Positions 1 to 11,647 of a DNA stretch of 64,000 bases are shown here, one piece after another. The first letter of the stretch is position 1; every line of letters begins with the position of its first letter. The notes beneath the pieces were generated by a model that did not search any database, was not told the DNA's origin, and saw only the letters and a list, made by a program, of their open reading frames with translations. The stretch spans positions 16,181,352-16,245,351 of the forward strand of contig OY743171.1 in assembly GCA_963555705.1 (NCBI GenBank), written 5' to 3'. The stretch is from Ligustrum vulgare (Eukaryota; Streptophyta; Magnoliopsida; Lamiales; Oleaceae). The position numbers and the translations under genes are program-made.

Positions 1-1534
1 TCCAGTCAAACCCAACAATCAGAAGAAGCCCAGAAAATACCCAAGAGAAATCAAGAATCGAACCATCACCACCGGCCCTCCATCAAGCCGTAACCAGCCT
101 TACCTGCAACATCACCACCCTTCACCATCGAAGAAACCACCTCAACCGCCCACTGCCCTCCTCAAACGCCACTCAACCAACACCCAAATTCCAATCCCCA
201 ATCAAAAACCCATCACCATCATCGCTGCCCAAAACCAAAATCAAAACCAAAGAGGAGAACCCATTTACTTACCTCCACTGCAGAACCTATTTCAACCGGA
301 TTTGTCACCGGATCTCGCAGCCAAGATCGAACCTTAAGCTTCGTCGCAGCCTCAGTTTTCTCCCTATTTTGACACCCAAGGTCGAGCCCATAACCTCCCC
401 ACCATCCGCCTTCGGCGCCGCCAAGTAATGGCGGCGATTTCCGCCGGCAGTGAAGACCCCGACGGAATGTACCCGTCGCAACCGTCTCTCGCCTCTCCTC
501 CCTATTTTTCACGCAAATTAGAGAGAGAGAGATGAGATAAGATCTGATAATATATTTTGATTTTTGAAAATTACCCCTTAAGCCCCCAAGTTTGAAAAGT
601 TATTCAATTCAGTCCCATTAGTTTCAAATCATCAATTTTAGCCCTTAAGTTTTAAATGAGTTTTAATCAGCCCTTTCATTTTGAAAATCAATTATTTCAT
701 CCCTATAGTTTAATATTCGTTTTGAGTTTCAACCCAACTTTCAAAAGTATTCATTTTAGTCCCTCAACTTTCAAAGTATTCATTTTAGTCCCTCAACTTT
801 CAAAACATCAATTTCAGTCCTCAAATTGTAAATTATTATTTTTAAACTACAAATTTCTAAAGACTAAGGTAACTTATTGGCTAGACGAGGCGTACGGAGA
901 TTTAAAGGATTTAAGTCGTTTCCCGTTCAACTTTGCACTCGTCGGAGTTAAGGTAGACTCGCCCCCGCTAATTGATTTGTATTATAATTGCATGTGTTAT
1001 GTGGATTTGTGTGATTTTATGCTTAATTGCATGAGAAAAGAATATCTCTTTTGAGATAAATAATTTATGTTATGCTGGGCATAACTTATCTGCTAGCCAA
1101 GAAAAGAAAAGAATGTGTTCATTTGCGTTCACTGTGTGATGCCTATGAATAATAAAAGAATGTCACTACATTATTTGCATGATTATGTGTTCAATTATCT
1201 TGTAGATTAATTACTGGCGATGATTCTACCGAGTATTTCATTTTTGAAATGCTCAACCCGTTGTTTTAACAATTTTTGCAGATTTCGGAGACGATGGCGA
1301 GTGATGGGCAATGATGGCAAATTACAAATTGATATTTTTTAAAAGTCGTGAACTTTGAAATGATTATTTCATTTTTTACAAATTTGTACGAAAATACTTA
1401 TTCCATTTGAATTATCGCTAAATTTTTATTCGATAAATGCGATATTTAATATTTAATCATTTTTTCGCAACAAAGTTTATTCAAGAATTTAGAAAAGTGA
1501 CGTTCCCGCGCTCCTCGGAACTCGAGGCGTTACA
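1..1534 (+). repeat. Left LTR of the gypsy element (5' part missing)
   Basis: Colinear with 6302-7851. It ends in GGCGTTACA at 1534, directly before the primer-binding site. Visible blocks are a CA-rich stretch with misleading proline-rich ORFs, a GA-rich tract near 525, a degenerate repeat of 'tagtccctcaactttcaaa' type (590-840), the conserved GGCTAGACG motif near 874, a putative intron (953-1281) and an AT-rich end. The ORF at 656-1054 crosses the putative splice donor and recurs in the other LTR as repeat sequence; I do not treat it as a gene. Confidence 0.9.
953..1281 (+). other. Putative LTR-internal intron (329 nt)
   Basis: Donor AAG|GTAGAC at 951-958, branch-point-like TTTAAC at about 1265-1270 and acceptor TTTTTGCAG ending at 1281, followed by ATTTCGGAG. 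Corresponding donor and acceptor positions exist in every other LTR of this superfamily in the window. A hairpin (1231-1254) lies just upstream of the acceptor. No transcript evidence is available here. Confidence 0.55.
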
Positions 1535-1536
1535 GG

Positions 1537-1553
1537 TGGTATCAGAGCGGGTC
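1537..1553 (+). other. Primer-binding site, initiator tRNA-Met
   Basis: TGGTATCAGAGCGGGTC begins two bases after the LTR end. TGGTATCAGAGC is complementary to the 3' end of plant initiator tRNA-Met and is the usual minus-strand primer site of plant gypsy and copia elements. It fixes the LTR/internal boundary and the plus orientation of the element. Confidence 0.93.
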
Positions 1554-4500
1554 TACGTTTCTGTAGACTTACAAATATTTTTTTTACAAAATAAGAAAAT
1601 AAATTTTCCAAAAAATAATAGAAATAATGTTTTGACGACTTTTTGCCATTGCCATCATTTTCCGCCGACTCCGAAGGTAACGAAGTTTAGTATGGTTACT
1701 TTATTGATTTATTTCGGATACTTGAGAATAAATGTTTTGAGAATTTGACGAGAAAAGAAAAGAAAAGATAAGACGAGAAAGAATAAGAAAACTAGTATCC
1801 GAAATAATGAGAAAGAAATAAGGAAAGAAATGAGTTTTGGAGTATAACGAGAAATTTTTCAGAAAGAAAGAAAAGAAAGAGAACGAATGTTGAGCATAAT
1901 GGGAATAATATGATTTAAGAATGATTTTATAATAATTTTTGTCCTCGAATTTAGAAATGATGAACCCTACCCGGACTTTGCATAATTAATTTTAGAAATG
2001 GCACTATTTACGAGAAGTCAACAGAAAGGATTAGACAATAATTTTCGGAATATCTATTGTTTAGATTAAACGAGAAATAGTAAGCCAGTTCTTATGAAGT
2101 TGTGATGAGATGTTGAGATTATAAGTGATGTGAATTTATTGAGACTTTTATGAGAAGAAGTTTGAAATTAGAGGTTTAAAGATTTGGTCCTTAGTTATAG
2201 GGAATTAAGTAATGGATATTGTGTTGAGTAAATGAATTATTCCTCTATTTTGAAGAGAAATTTATTATGTAGTTGGATCTGGTGATTAAATTTTGGGGTT
2301 ATAATTTGAGGTATATATTTTATAAGTATGAGTGGTATTTTGAGCCAATTAATGTATTGAAGGAACTGAAATATTGATATTTGAAAATAGGATTTGAAAT
2401 TGTTATGTTGAGGAATTATAAATTGATTTTCTGGGATATTTTTGATGATATTGAAGTGTTGGAATTGTTGTTAATATTTAAATCGTTGTGGACAAATTTG
2501 GAGTTATTTGTTATCGTTGGTTATGAAGTATACCTACGGATTGGATAAATCCAAATTTTCAAGGGAGACTCTATCTAGAATTTTATCATTTGGAATTAAG
2601 AGCATAGTATGGTATGTCACCACTGAGGGAATTGAGGTTAGAATTTCAAGTTCATCTACACCATAAGCGAGATTTAGTAAATGATAAGTTATACTTTGAA
2701 AGATGAGTGAAGACAAGTATTATGGCGTTATCGGGAAGAATCTTAATTATTCTCGGGAATGAATTGATCACTAGTAAGGAATGATCACTTGTATTGGAGA
2801 ATATTATGAATTATGAGGATAGGAGATTATACTGTTGATTTATTTTGGAATTTGATCGGGTAGATATGTTAAAAGATAAGCTGATGATATTATGTTGAGT
2901 CGCGAATAATAATGTTATTGGGTATACGACATAGAGAGAATATTCAAGTAATTGTTTTTAATTATTTTGGTGATGTTTGGTGATAAGAAGTTTTAGAGAT
3001 GACAAATTATTAAGGTTTGATATGTTTTTAAAGAAATAGTAAAGATTTGGAGAGAATTTTTCATGGATTTTTGTAACGGGTTTATAGAGATTAGTGAAGA
3101 GACGTGATGTCATTTAGGTTATTGAATAATGACTTAAGTATTTAGTAAATATTTCCTTATACAGAGTTTAAAGGCTATGTTGAGAGTTTGCATTTTAGAC
3201 CTCGGTGATAGTTAGGAAAAACTATTTACCGTTTGTTGAATTTACATGTAACATGATTATTGGGAATAGTCATTTATCATGAATGGGAGATATTGAAAAT
3301 ATTTTATGGTGAGATGCCTTAAAAGAGTAACCATTTATTCTAAGTGAGAAATTGGTGACATGTGATTGAATGTTTGGGATTATGTGAGACAATGATGATT
3401 TTCATAAGGTCATTTGTATATAAAAGGCAAAAGAGATAATTATAAGGAATAATGTGATTTTTCTTATTGCGAGAACTAAAGGTGATGATGTGTTCAGATT
3501 ATGAAATAAGTTGATTTATCATGAATGAGTTATGCTATATTTGGTTCTAAGTAGAATTCGAAGAAAAAGGAGTCTCAGTCATGGAAATGAATCAGGATTT
3601 CCTCGTAGTGTGAATGATTCACTGATGTACTTTAAGTTTTCAATATTGATGAAAGAAACTTTATCAGGTCCTAGATTTGTACAAGTATTGATGAAGTAAT
3701 GCATTTGATCAGAGAAAGGCTTATGATTTATCATATCTTGAAATTTTGGAGATTTTTAAGGATGGTGTCTTGTTTAGAAAATAAGAAATGAAATTTTATG
3801 TAATTGTTTTCGTGGAAAGAATTTATTGGAAAATAGGGATAAGACTTCACAGTGATGACTTATCTTGGAATGGTGTGCAAAGAAGTGACAACGGTAGAAT
3901 CCAAGATTTATTAGTCTGAGAGATTGATATATAATCTTAGTGAGGAGATTGACGTATAAGTTTCACGTGATAGGTATGATGGTATTTATATTGAAATCTT
4001 AGAGAGATTGATATGAATATTTGATGTCATGTAATACGATGATAAGTGACAGGTTACATGATTACTACAAGATATGATGACTAGATGGTTAAGGGATGTT
4101 ATGGTTATCCCGTGAAGAATTGTGTGAATATATTGAGTCAATTGATCTCATTTTGATGGTTTATTGCATTATGGAGAAAAATATTACATAGATTGGGAGT
4201 TTTTGTTTTGAGTCATAATATATGGGTTTATTTAAAGTTTTGATGATACAGTTTTGATTATTTATTGTCGGTTGCACTTTTGATGTGAATAAAGTATTTT
4301 GGCTACAATAATGGAAAACCTGAGAATATCATTTGTGTGACTTTTACTTATAATGGGATTGTATCTTTGGGTTAAGCAAACATGATGAGGAATACTATAT
4401 GATTCATAGAAGTCTTATTCGATGGTGATAGACTTAATCAGAGTATTGTCCATAGTGTGACATGGATTGAAGTTTTGGGAGAACAGAAAAGATTGAATCT

Positions 4501-4917
4501 TGAACTTCAGATTTGGAAATTAGTGAGGTTTCTTAAGTTTGAGAATATCATATCTGATCCTTACGATGCTGCTTTAAGTTAGTATCTTAGCCCTCAGTTA
4601 GAAGAGTATGTGATACCGAGTACTTGATTCATGATTTAAAAGTATGGATTAAAGGATTCAAGTTTGAATTTCTCCAATTATGAAAAAGAAGTTTCAGTCG
4701 AGCTTATAAATGATTACGTTGGTAAATCTTTTCAGAAAGATTCTGCCAAGTTTGGGTTTTGCACTCAATATTTTGAAAATTATATCGCGCTTTTATATTT
4801 TGGATTACAAGGATTTATTCTTGATCAATCTTCTTGATTTTTGGTTTAAGCATTTGGATCAATGAATATTTAGTGGTTTCGATATTAGTATAGATCCTAT
4901 AAAATGTACCTTTCGTT
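1554..4917 (+). mobile_element. Decayed, cytosine-poor internal domain of the gypsy element
   Basis: This is where gag, protease, RT, RNase H and most of integrase should be, but no frame stays open beyond about 60 codons and I recognise no RT or protease motif. The plus strand is strikingly C-poor: 0 of 60 in 2281-2340, 1 of 60 in 2401-2460 and 2 of 60 in 2161-2220, while G stays common. Only the last part (from about 4918) becomes recognisable and regains normal C. Either the internal domain mutated with strong strand bias or it is a non-coding filler like those of large non-autonomous derivatives. Confidence 0.7.
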
Positions 4918-5327
4918 TTGACAAGAGAGGGAATTTAAGATCTCATTTCATCGGACCATTTAAAATGTTAGAAAAGTAGGTAATGTGGCTTAGTGTTTGC
5001 CTTCGCCACCAGAACTTGCAGCTGTTCACAATGTCTTTCATGTTTACCTATTGAGAAAGTATGATTCAAATCATATGGTGAATTATCAGTTTATTTCAAT
5101 TCAGAAAGATTTGACTTATGAAGAGGCACCCATGTACATCATTGATAGAAAAGTCCATGTCCTAAGAAATAAAGAAATTTCTCTAGTCAAAGTCCAATGG
5201 GTAGACAAGGTAGTGCTGAAACTACTTGGGAAAAGAAAGAAGAAAGAAGTCTGGCTTAATACCCAGATATATTTAGATCAAGAAAGTTTAAAATTTCGAG
5301 GACGAAATTATTTTAAGTGGAGAATGT
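4918..5327 (+). pseudogene. Gypsy integrase C-terminus/chromodomain-region remnant
   Basis: Translation of about 4919-4975 gives DKRGNLRSHFIGPFKMLEK, the KRGKL..FIGPFEIL block that ends chromovirus integrases. A stop and a shift follow. The frame from 4997 to 5332 begins PSPPELAAVHNVFHVYLLRKY, then LTYEEAPMYIIDRKVHVLRN, then ISLVKVQW and finally FRGRNYF, the order PPxL-VHNVFHVSxLRKY, LTYEExPxxILDR, LVKVxW, FRGRN typical of Tekay/Del-type elements. The ATWE-like segment after LVKVQW is degraded. The frame ends at a stop inside the first bases of the right LTR. Only the C-terminal tail of pol survives; the catalytic integrase core is not recognisable. Confidence 0.82.
5306..5327 (+). other. Polypurine tract of the gypsy element
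   Basis: The purine-rich run TTTTAAGTGGAGAATGT lies directly before TGTAGCGATCGAG at 5328, the LTR start supported by the TSD of the related LTR at 40199. A second, better tract (TTTTAAGGGGGTAGGGT, 5530-5546) lies inside the LTR before a second start-like TGTAGCGACC at 5547. Confidence 0.7.
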
Positions 5328-7851
5328 TGTAGCGATCGAGAAATTTTCAAACTTAAAGACATGTTTTACCGAACTTGTCGCTACGACTCTCCAACCTCAA
5401 CGGTTATTATTCAAAACCAGCGCTCTTGTCTAGTCAGATTAATTATTTTAAGATTTTAAGAAAGAAGAAATTTTGGAAGTACCCAAGTATTTTAAATGAA
5501 GAAAATCTTAAATTTCGAGGACGAAATTGTTTTAAGGGGGTAGGGTTGTAGCGACCAAGAATTTTCGTGATAAATATTTTTATTTTAAAAATGTGTCGCT
5601 ACGACTTTGTCCATTTGTTTTAAAAACACGTGATTGTCTAGCCAATTAAGTGAAAATTATAATTATTCAAAATCTTCGTCAAATTTCTATCTTTATCAAA
5701 AGTATTTCAATGTCACGATTTATTTAAAATCCAAGTATTAATTATATTGAGTCCCAATTTTAAATGTTTTAATCCAATCCAACTTATCGAGCCCAAATAT
5801 TTTACCGATCATCCAAGTCCATTTAAAAATCCAATAAGTCAATTCTTGGTCCAACTAAATTAACAACTTATTTTCCAAGTATTTCCTTACACAACAATAT
5901 TCACTTCCAAAATTCTCACAATTTTTCCATAAATCAAGATTTAACCTAAACTACCATGTTAAACACTTAATCAGCTATTAAATAGATCCCTAACCACTTC
6001 CCCCTCGACACATCAAACCTGCACAGAACCCAGCCTTGCCCAAACTCCCTCTCAACCTTGATCCAACACACGGAAGCTAGAACCAATTCCAGCCATCGTC
6101 AAGTGAAAATTCAGAGCCCAACACCATACCCAAACCTTAAACTTCACTGCTCAAATCAGACACCACCACGAGCCAAACCCAATTGAACCACCATAGCCAA
6201 CACTGCAGTGTTATCCACAACCGGCCTCAACTCATCACGCCACCAACCTCCTTCATCATCTTCATCACCATTCAAAAGCATCACCCCACTCCCAAATCAA
6301 CTCCAGTCAAACCCAACAATCAGAAGAAGCCCAGAAAATACCCAAGAGAAATCAAGAATCGAACCATCACCACCGGCCCTCCATCAAGCCGTAACCAGCC
6401 TTACCTGCAACATCACCACCCTTCACCATCGAAGAAACCACCTCAACCGCCCACTGCCCTCCTCAAACGCCACTCAACCAACACCCAAATTCCAATCCCC
6501 AATCAAAAACCCATCATCATCATCGCTACCCAAAACCAAAATCAAAACCAAAGAGGAGAACCCATTTACTTACTTCCACTGCAGAACCTATTTCAACCGG
6601 ATTTGTCACCGGAACTCGCAGCCAAGATCGAACCTTAAGCTTCGTCGCAGCCTCAGTTTTCTCCCTATTTTGACACCCAAGGTGGAGCCCATAACCTCCC
6701 CACCATCCGCCTTCGGCGCCGCCAAGTAATGGCGGCGATTTTCGCCGGCAGTGAAGACCCCGACGGCGTGTACCCGTCGCAACCCTCTCTCGCCTCTCCT
6801 CCCTGTTTTCACGCAAATTAGAGAGAGAGAGATGAGATAAGATCTGATAATATATTTTGATTTTCGAAAATTACCCCTTAAGCCCCCAAGTTTGAAAAGT
6901 TATTCAATTCAGTCCCTTTGGTTTCAAATCATCAATTTTAGCCCTTAAGTTTTAAATGAGTTTTAATCAGCCCTTTCATTTTGAAAATCAATTATTTCAG
7001 CCCTATAGTTTAATATTCATTTTGAGTTTCAACCCAACTTTCAAAAGTATTCATTTTAGTCCCTCAACTTTCAAAGTATTCATTTTAGTCCCTCAACTTT
7101 CAAAACATCAATTTCAGTCCTCAAATTGTAAATTATTATTTTTAAACTACAAATTTCTAAAGACTAAGGTAACTTATTGGCTAGACGAGGCGTACGGAGA
7201 TTTAAAGGATTTAAGTCGTTTCTCGCTCAACTTTGCACTCGTCGGATTTAAGGTAGACTCACCCCCACTAATTGATTTATATTATAATTGCATGTGTTAT
7301 GTGGATTTGTGTGATTTTATGCTTAATTGCATGAGAAAAGAATATCTCTTTTGAGATAAAGAATTTATGTTATGATGGGCATAACTTATCTGCTATCCAA
7401 GAAAAGAAAAGAATGTGTTCATTTGCGTTCACGGTGTGATGCCTATGAATAAGAAAAGAATGTCACTACATTATTTGCATGATTACATGTTCAATTATCT
7501 TGTAGATTAATTACTGGCGATGAGTCTACTGAGTATTTCATTTTTGAAATGCTCAACCCGTTGTTTTAACAATTTTTGCAGATTTCGGAGACGATGGCGA
7601 GTGATGGGCAATGACGGCAAATTACAAATTGATATTTTTTAAAAGTCATGAACTTTGAAATGATTATTTCATTTTATCAAGAATTGTCATTTTTACAAAT
7701 TTGTACGAAAATACTTATTCCATTTGAATTATCGCTAAATTTTTATTCGATAAATGCGATATTTAATATTTAATCATTTTTCCGCAACAAAGTTTATTCA
7801 AGAATTTAGAAAAGTGACGTTCCCGTGCTCCTCGGAACTCGGGGCGTTACA
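5328..7851 (+). repeat. Right LTR of the gypsy element, composite 5' end
   Basis: Starts TGTAGCGATCGAG and ends GGGGCGTTACA. The first 219 bases duplicate the pol-end/PPT/LTR-start junction: the segment at about 5462-5546 repeats the FRGRN-coding tail (AAATTTCGAGGACGAAATT) and a polypurine tract, then a second LTR start occurs at 5547. The start at 5328 rather than 5547 is chosen because the homologous composite LTR at 40199 has its TSD (CCTCG) outside the first, not the second, start. The overlapping ORFs at 6183-6729 lie in low-complexity CA-rich LTR sequence and are not supported as genes. Confidence 0.83.
7253..7581 (+). other. Putative LTR-internal intron (329 nt), right LTR
   Basis: AAG|GTAGAC donor at 7251-7258, TTTAAC and TTTTTGCAG acceptor ending at 7581. 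It is the counterpart of 953-1281, with the same length and the same hairpin upstream of the acceptor. Confidence 0.55.
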
Positions 7852-8227
7852 CTTCCAATGTAAATGGGTTGATAACCGACGAGGTGTTCGGGCGAATGAA
7901 TTAGGATTCACTATGGTGGATTTCGGACTGTTGGGTTATCTAGACAAGTCATTCATACTTTCATCACAAGCCAAACAGGTATTTTATGTTCTTGATCCTG
8001 CAGATACTAAGTGGTCAGTCGTCGTTCAAGGTAAGAGACGCATTGTTGGGATTGGTGATGTATTAGATGAAGAAGATTATGATCACTTTGATGAAACCCC
8101 TCCATTTTCTATCGGTATACAAGGGAGTGCAACTTTAGGGGAAGATAACATTGAATCAAATTATATGCAATGGGATCATGAAGAAGGATTATGGATTGAC
8201 CGTCGTTCGTTATTATTAATTGTGTGA
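7852..8227 (+). pseudogene. CACTA first ORF, DUF4216 C-terminal fragment
   Basis: Reading in frame with the LTR tail, the segment gives FQCKWVDNRRGV, then SQAKQVFYVLDPADTKWSVV and DYDHFDETPPF, the typical DUF4216 end of plant TNP2-type CACTA transposases. The upstream part of the protein is cut off by the gypsy insertion at 7851. Compared with copies A and B, which stop at RRS, this copy reads a few residues further (RRSLLLIV). It is a non-functional fragment. Confidence 0.85.
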
Positions 8228-8328
8228 GTTTATTTACACAGTCTTTGCTTATAACTTTCTTTTATTTTTCATATATGCTCTATACATTGTTAATAATTTT
8301 ATTTGTGATTTTGATAACAATAATTTGA

Positions 8329-8351
8329 TATATATATATATATATATATAT
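8329..8351. repeat. (TA)n microsatellite
   Basis: Alternating TA run between the two CACTA genes. It is much longer in copy A (33722-33778) and absent from copy B, where the surrounding segment is deleted. Confidence 0.9.
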
Positions 8352-8398
8352 TAATACGTTGTTATATGTGCAAGTACGTTCATAGTGGTCTCAATATA

Positions 8399-10994
8399 AT
8401 GACCGAGTCTTCATCATCTTCAGATGATCATCGTACTACCAGCTCAAAAAGGACTAGAGGGCCAACAATGTAGAAAAACATGAAGAACGTCGGGGAAGTG
8501 AATGTCATCGAGTTCGATGAAAAACATAGGCCAATCAGACCAGGCAAGTGGAACTTCAAACATTATGTCGGGTGTTTAGCCCGTATTCACGTTGACATAA
8601 ATATCAGTGATTTGCACAAGGTTGATCCCATCCTTAAGGACATGATGTGGGAAGAAATAAAGGTATTATCACTTCATACATGGTTAATTGATAACGTTTT
8701 TTAATCTTTTTCTATAACATCGCATTTATATTCGTCTTTCAGAGGGAGTTCAACATCCCCGATGACGCAGCCAAAAAAAGGGTGTTGAAAGTTGCGAGGA
8801 TGCGATGGAAAGACTTCAAGAATCAGCTGTTTCATGATTATATTACACATGACTACCCGAAATATACATCTCCTACGCAGCTTTACGATTTTATAACTGA
8901 AGAGCAATGGGACTCGTTCAAGAAAGAACGCTAGACTGAGAAACTCAAGGTATATATATTTAAATGTATGCATGTGATTTATTGAGTTGAAAATTAAATA
9001 CTTGATGTGACATTTTTCCGAAAAAAGTAAGAAGGTCAGGGATGCTCAATTGCGAAACGAGCATCCAAATTATATGGACTCAGCTGGTTATGCGGGGATG
9101 AAGCCACAGTGACTAGTCAGTGACCCACTGTCTTCTAGTTCTTCATGCGACATGATTAGCTCGTCAATTGTAAGTGATGATCGAAGTTTAGATTGGATTC
9201 GAGCTAGATCTAAGAAGAAAGAAGATGGAAGTTATTACATCCCAAACGAGAAAACGAGGGGGGTGTTTAATAAAATTGTAAGTATATCATGATTATTTTT
9301 TCATAATTTAAATTCAAATTTACTTAAATATATATTTATATTTATGTTTCACTTTTCTGTTAATAGGTTGAAAAAGCTGAGCAGTCCACGCAGGGGACAT
9401 TTGTGGCAAGTAGACATCATGATATTTTAAGTGAAGCACTTGGTAAGCCGGATCACCCTGGTAGGGTGAGGGGGTATGGCGTCTATGTGACCACGAGGGA
9501 TGTTTATGACAGGCCTGATGATACATTAGACGTTCATGTGGGGTCGTCTCAGTAGACGATATTAAGGAGATGATCAGGTCAGAGATGGATGATAGTATTG
9601 CTGAGGGGATCAGGCATCAGACCATGTCGGAGATGCAGAGTAAATTCGATACTATGCAGAGGGAGTACCATAGTATGCAGACTAAATATGATGCTATCCT
9701 CCAGCGCCTGGGCTTAAATGTTGAGGCCGAGGTGAACGTAACTCCACAGTCTCGACCACCAACTCACAGCAGTTGCCACTCCGTGGATCCAGATCCATTT
9801 CATGGACTTCAGGTATTTAATGTTAAGTTATTGATAATTTTTTTAACATTATTTATGTTATTTCAACCGGAAGTTGCTAACATATATGTTCAATGATGTT
9901 GTACAATAGAAACCGACTCCTTGTCGTCTCGCCATAAGTCTTAATGGTGAGAAACAAATAGTAGCTAGCAGGATGGTTTATCCAGCCGGACTTGACACGG
10001 TGGTGCATCATCAAGCTCTTTGGCCTGATCTTGCTAAGGTGTCCATTGACCACATTTTCGATGTTGCAGAAGCGTTTTGTATTTCAGTGCCATCTCAATA
10101 CCACACCACGGTGGGGGAAGCTATTGGAAGCTTCTTGCAATGGCCCAAGGAGTTGGTGATTTCTGGAGAGGTCCAAACATTTAGTTATATAAAAGTTTAT
10201 GTCAATATTAATTTCTTTTAAATTTTTATAACAACTGAAGATGATAAAAATTATCTTGTTGCAGGAAGAGGCACCACAACATGCAAAAAAATTGAACGAA
10301 GGAAAAACACCCCATAGTTTCAAAATGTCATCCACATAGCGACCTGCGATTGTTGACGATGAGACGTTGCAACGTATGGGTGAAGATTGTAAAATGTTAC
10401 ACACTCTGGTCATTCAATTGCCTGTTGGTGATGACTTCTACCAGGTGCCTATTGATGCCGCCGAGTTCAATTCTGCATTCAAGGATGATTTTTATGTTAC
10501 AGTCGAACACATCACCGAATTGCTTACGATTCAATGGTTGGATACATATATCTTACAAGTGTTTTCATTGTAAGACTTCTGATCAAAAATTATAACTTCA
10601 ATTTAAATCATTATTTTATTTCTATTTATTGGTATTATTATTTTTTAGGTACCTCCATGAGTTGTGTCAGGAATACGGTATTGAAACGATTGGATTCATG
10701 TCTCCGACACACATTGCATCGGTTTCAGTAAGAACAAATGCAAATGGTGTTATAAATTACTTGGCCAGCACCATGAAGGCAATGAAAACTAAGAAATTCA
10801 TTCTAGCACCGTATTTTCAGGAGTAAGACCATTGATATCCTCTAATTTTTAACCTAAAGTTGTATTTACATGTTCATAATATGTAGGAATCACTGGATGT
10901 TGCTAGTTATTTCTGCTGAGAAGAATACGGTGTACTTCTTAGATTCAGCTGCTGCATCAAAGCGTGACTTGGATATCAAGCCGATATTGAACAC
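8399..10994 (+). pseudogene. CACTA second ORF with Ulp1 (C48) protease-like end, copy C1
   Basis: A multi-exon plant CACTA companion gene, colinear with 33826-36934. Exons visible in order: start ATG 8399 with EVNVIEF..RPIRPGKWNFKHYVG; FNIPDDAAKKRVLKVA..MRWKDFK (from about 8744); QLRNEHPNYMDSAGYAGMKP and DWIRARSKKKEDGSYY (from about 9030); a coiled-coil-like segment rich in SEMQSKFDTMQREYHSMQ (9570-9810); VVHHQALWPDLAKVSIDHIF and GEAIGSFLQWPKELV (9973-10170); a long exon with LVIQLPVGDDFYQVPID; YLHELCQEYG; and HWMLLVISAEKNTVYFLDSA, which carries the His/Asp part of an Ulp1-like fold. Several in-frame stops occur (for example TAG at about 8471), and the exon with the catalytic Cys found in copy A is deleted. 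Clearly a pseudogene. Confidence 0.8.
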
Positions 10995-11391
10995 GTAAGT
11001 TAGGAAACTTTTCATGAAATAATTGTGGTGTCGTGGTGAAATTGATTGTGGAGTTCTGGTGAAATTGATTGTGGAGTTGTGATTGTTGAGAAGTTGATAG
11101 TTTTGAATAGCAGGGTCCCCTTACAGGTTGGATAAGTCCAATTTATAGGGGAGACTCTGCCAAAATTTCTATAGGAAATTTGAGTCATATTATTATTTTG
11201 TAGCTTGTTGATATAATTTATTGAAATTTTAGGACTTTCAAATCGTATTGAAATTTTAGGACTTTGTTCATAGGTTTGTGTAAATGGAAGCGTAATCAAA
11301 CTTGCATTTACATATATATTTAATTTGTATCTCAAATTAACAATTTTGTAAGTATAATTGTTGTTAATTTAATTTTATTACGTATATTCCG

Positions 11392-11392
<1 letters not shown>

Positions 11393-11428
<36 letters not shown>
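11393..11428. repeat. (AT)n microsatellite
   Basis: Perfect alternating AT run immediately before the GC-rich CACTA array. The same arrangement occurs at 37057-37110 in copy A. Confidence 0.92.
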
Positions 11429-11431
<3 letters not shown>

Positions 11432-11445
11432 GTGATGCGCATGTT

Positions 11446-11647
11446 CAGGTTACCGCAGGCCACGTTCTGGGCACTGCAGGCCACGACCTGCAGTAGCCTG
11501 GATCATTGCAAGTCACGTCCAGGTGACTGCAGGCCATGACGTGCAGTGGCATGGGTCATTGCAGGCCATAACCTGCAGTGGCCTGGGTCATTGCAGGCCA
11601 TGTCACTGCAAGCCACGACCTGCAATGGCATGATCATTGCAGGTCAT
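11446..11647. repeat. GC-rich tandem array in CACTA copy C1 (about 32-bp period)
   Basis: Imperfect repeats of a unit containing GGCCACGACCTGCAGTGGCC followed by TGGGTCATTGCA, about six copies. The array is followed directly by CATATAAATATCACC, a TATA-like box, in this copy and in copy A. Its composition stands out against the AT-rich surroundings. The role is unknown; a subterminal transposase-binding array or a promoter-proximal array are both possible. Confidence 0.85.

Larger units (their letters stand above)
1..7851 (+). mobile_element. Ty3/gypsy chromovirus-type (Tekay/Del-like) LTR retrotransposon, left LTR cut by window edge
   Basis: Two near-identical long repeats (1-1534 and 6302-7851) bracket an internal region that starts with an initiator-Met primer site and ends with an integrase/chromodomain-type coding remnant and a purine-rich tract. 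The element sits inside a CACTA DUF4216 coding segment: the base after the right LTR resumes the sequence seen uninterrupted near 33250 and 62300, so CTTCC at 7852-7856 is the expected 5-bp TSD (its left partner is off-window). By eye the two LTRs differ at roughly 35-40 of about 1530 positions plus one 17-bp indel, so the insertion is not very recent. The internal domain has no usable ORF; it is dead or non-autonomous. The Tekay/Del assignment rests on the C-terminal motif set and is an inference. Confidence 0.88.

Noticed and set aside
656..1054. 132-aa ORF repeated at 6956-7354
   Set aside because: It spans the ~30-bp degenerate array and the putative splice donor; repetition reflects the two LTRs. 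Corresponding frames in other LTRs are closed.
6183..6816. Overlapping plus- and minus-strand ORFs rich in Pro/Asn/Gln or Arg/Gly
   Set aside because: They lie in the CA-rich block of the LTR, overlap on both strands and frames, recur in 1-512 with frame changes, and show no domain.
5547..7851. Simple right LTR beginning at 5547
   Set aside because: A good PPT precedes 5547, but the homologous LTR 40199-42501 has its TSD outside the earlier start, so 5328 was chosen; the inner start is reported as a finding.
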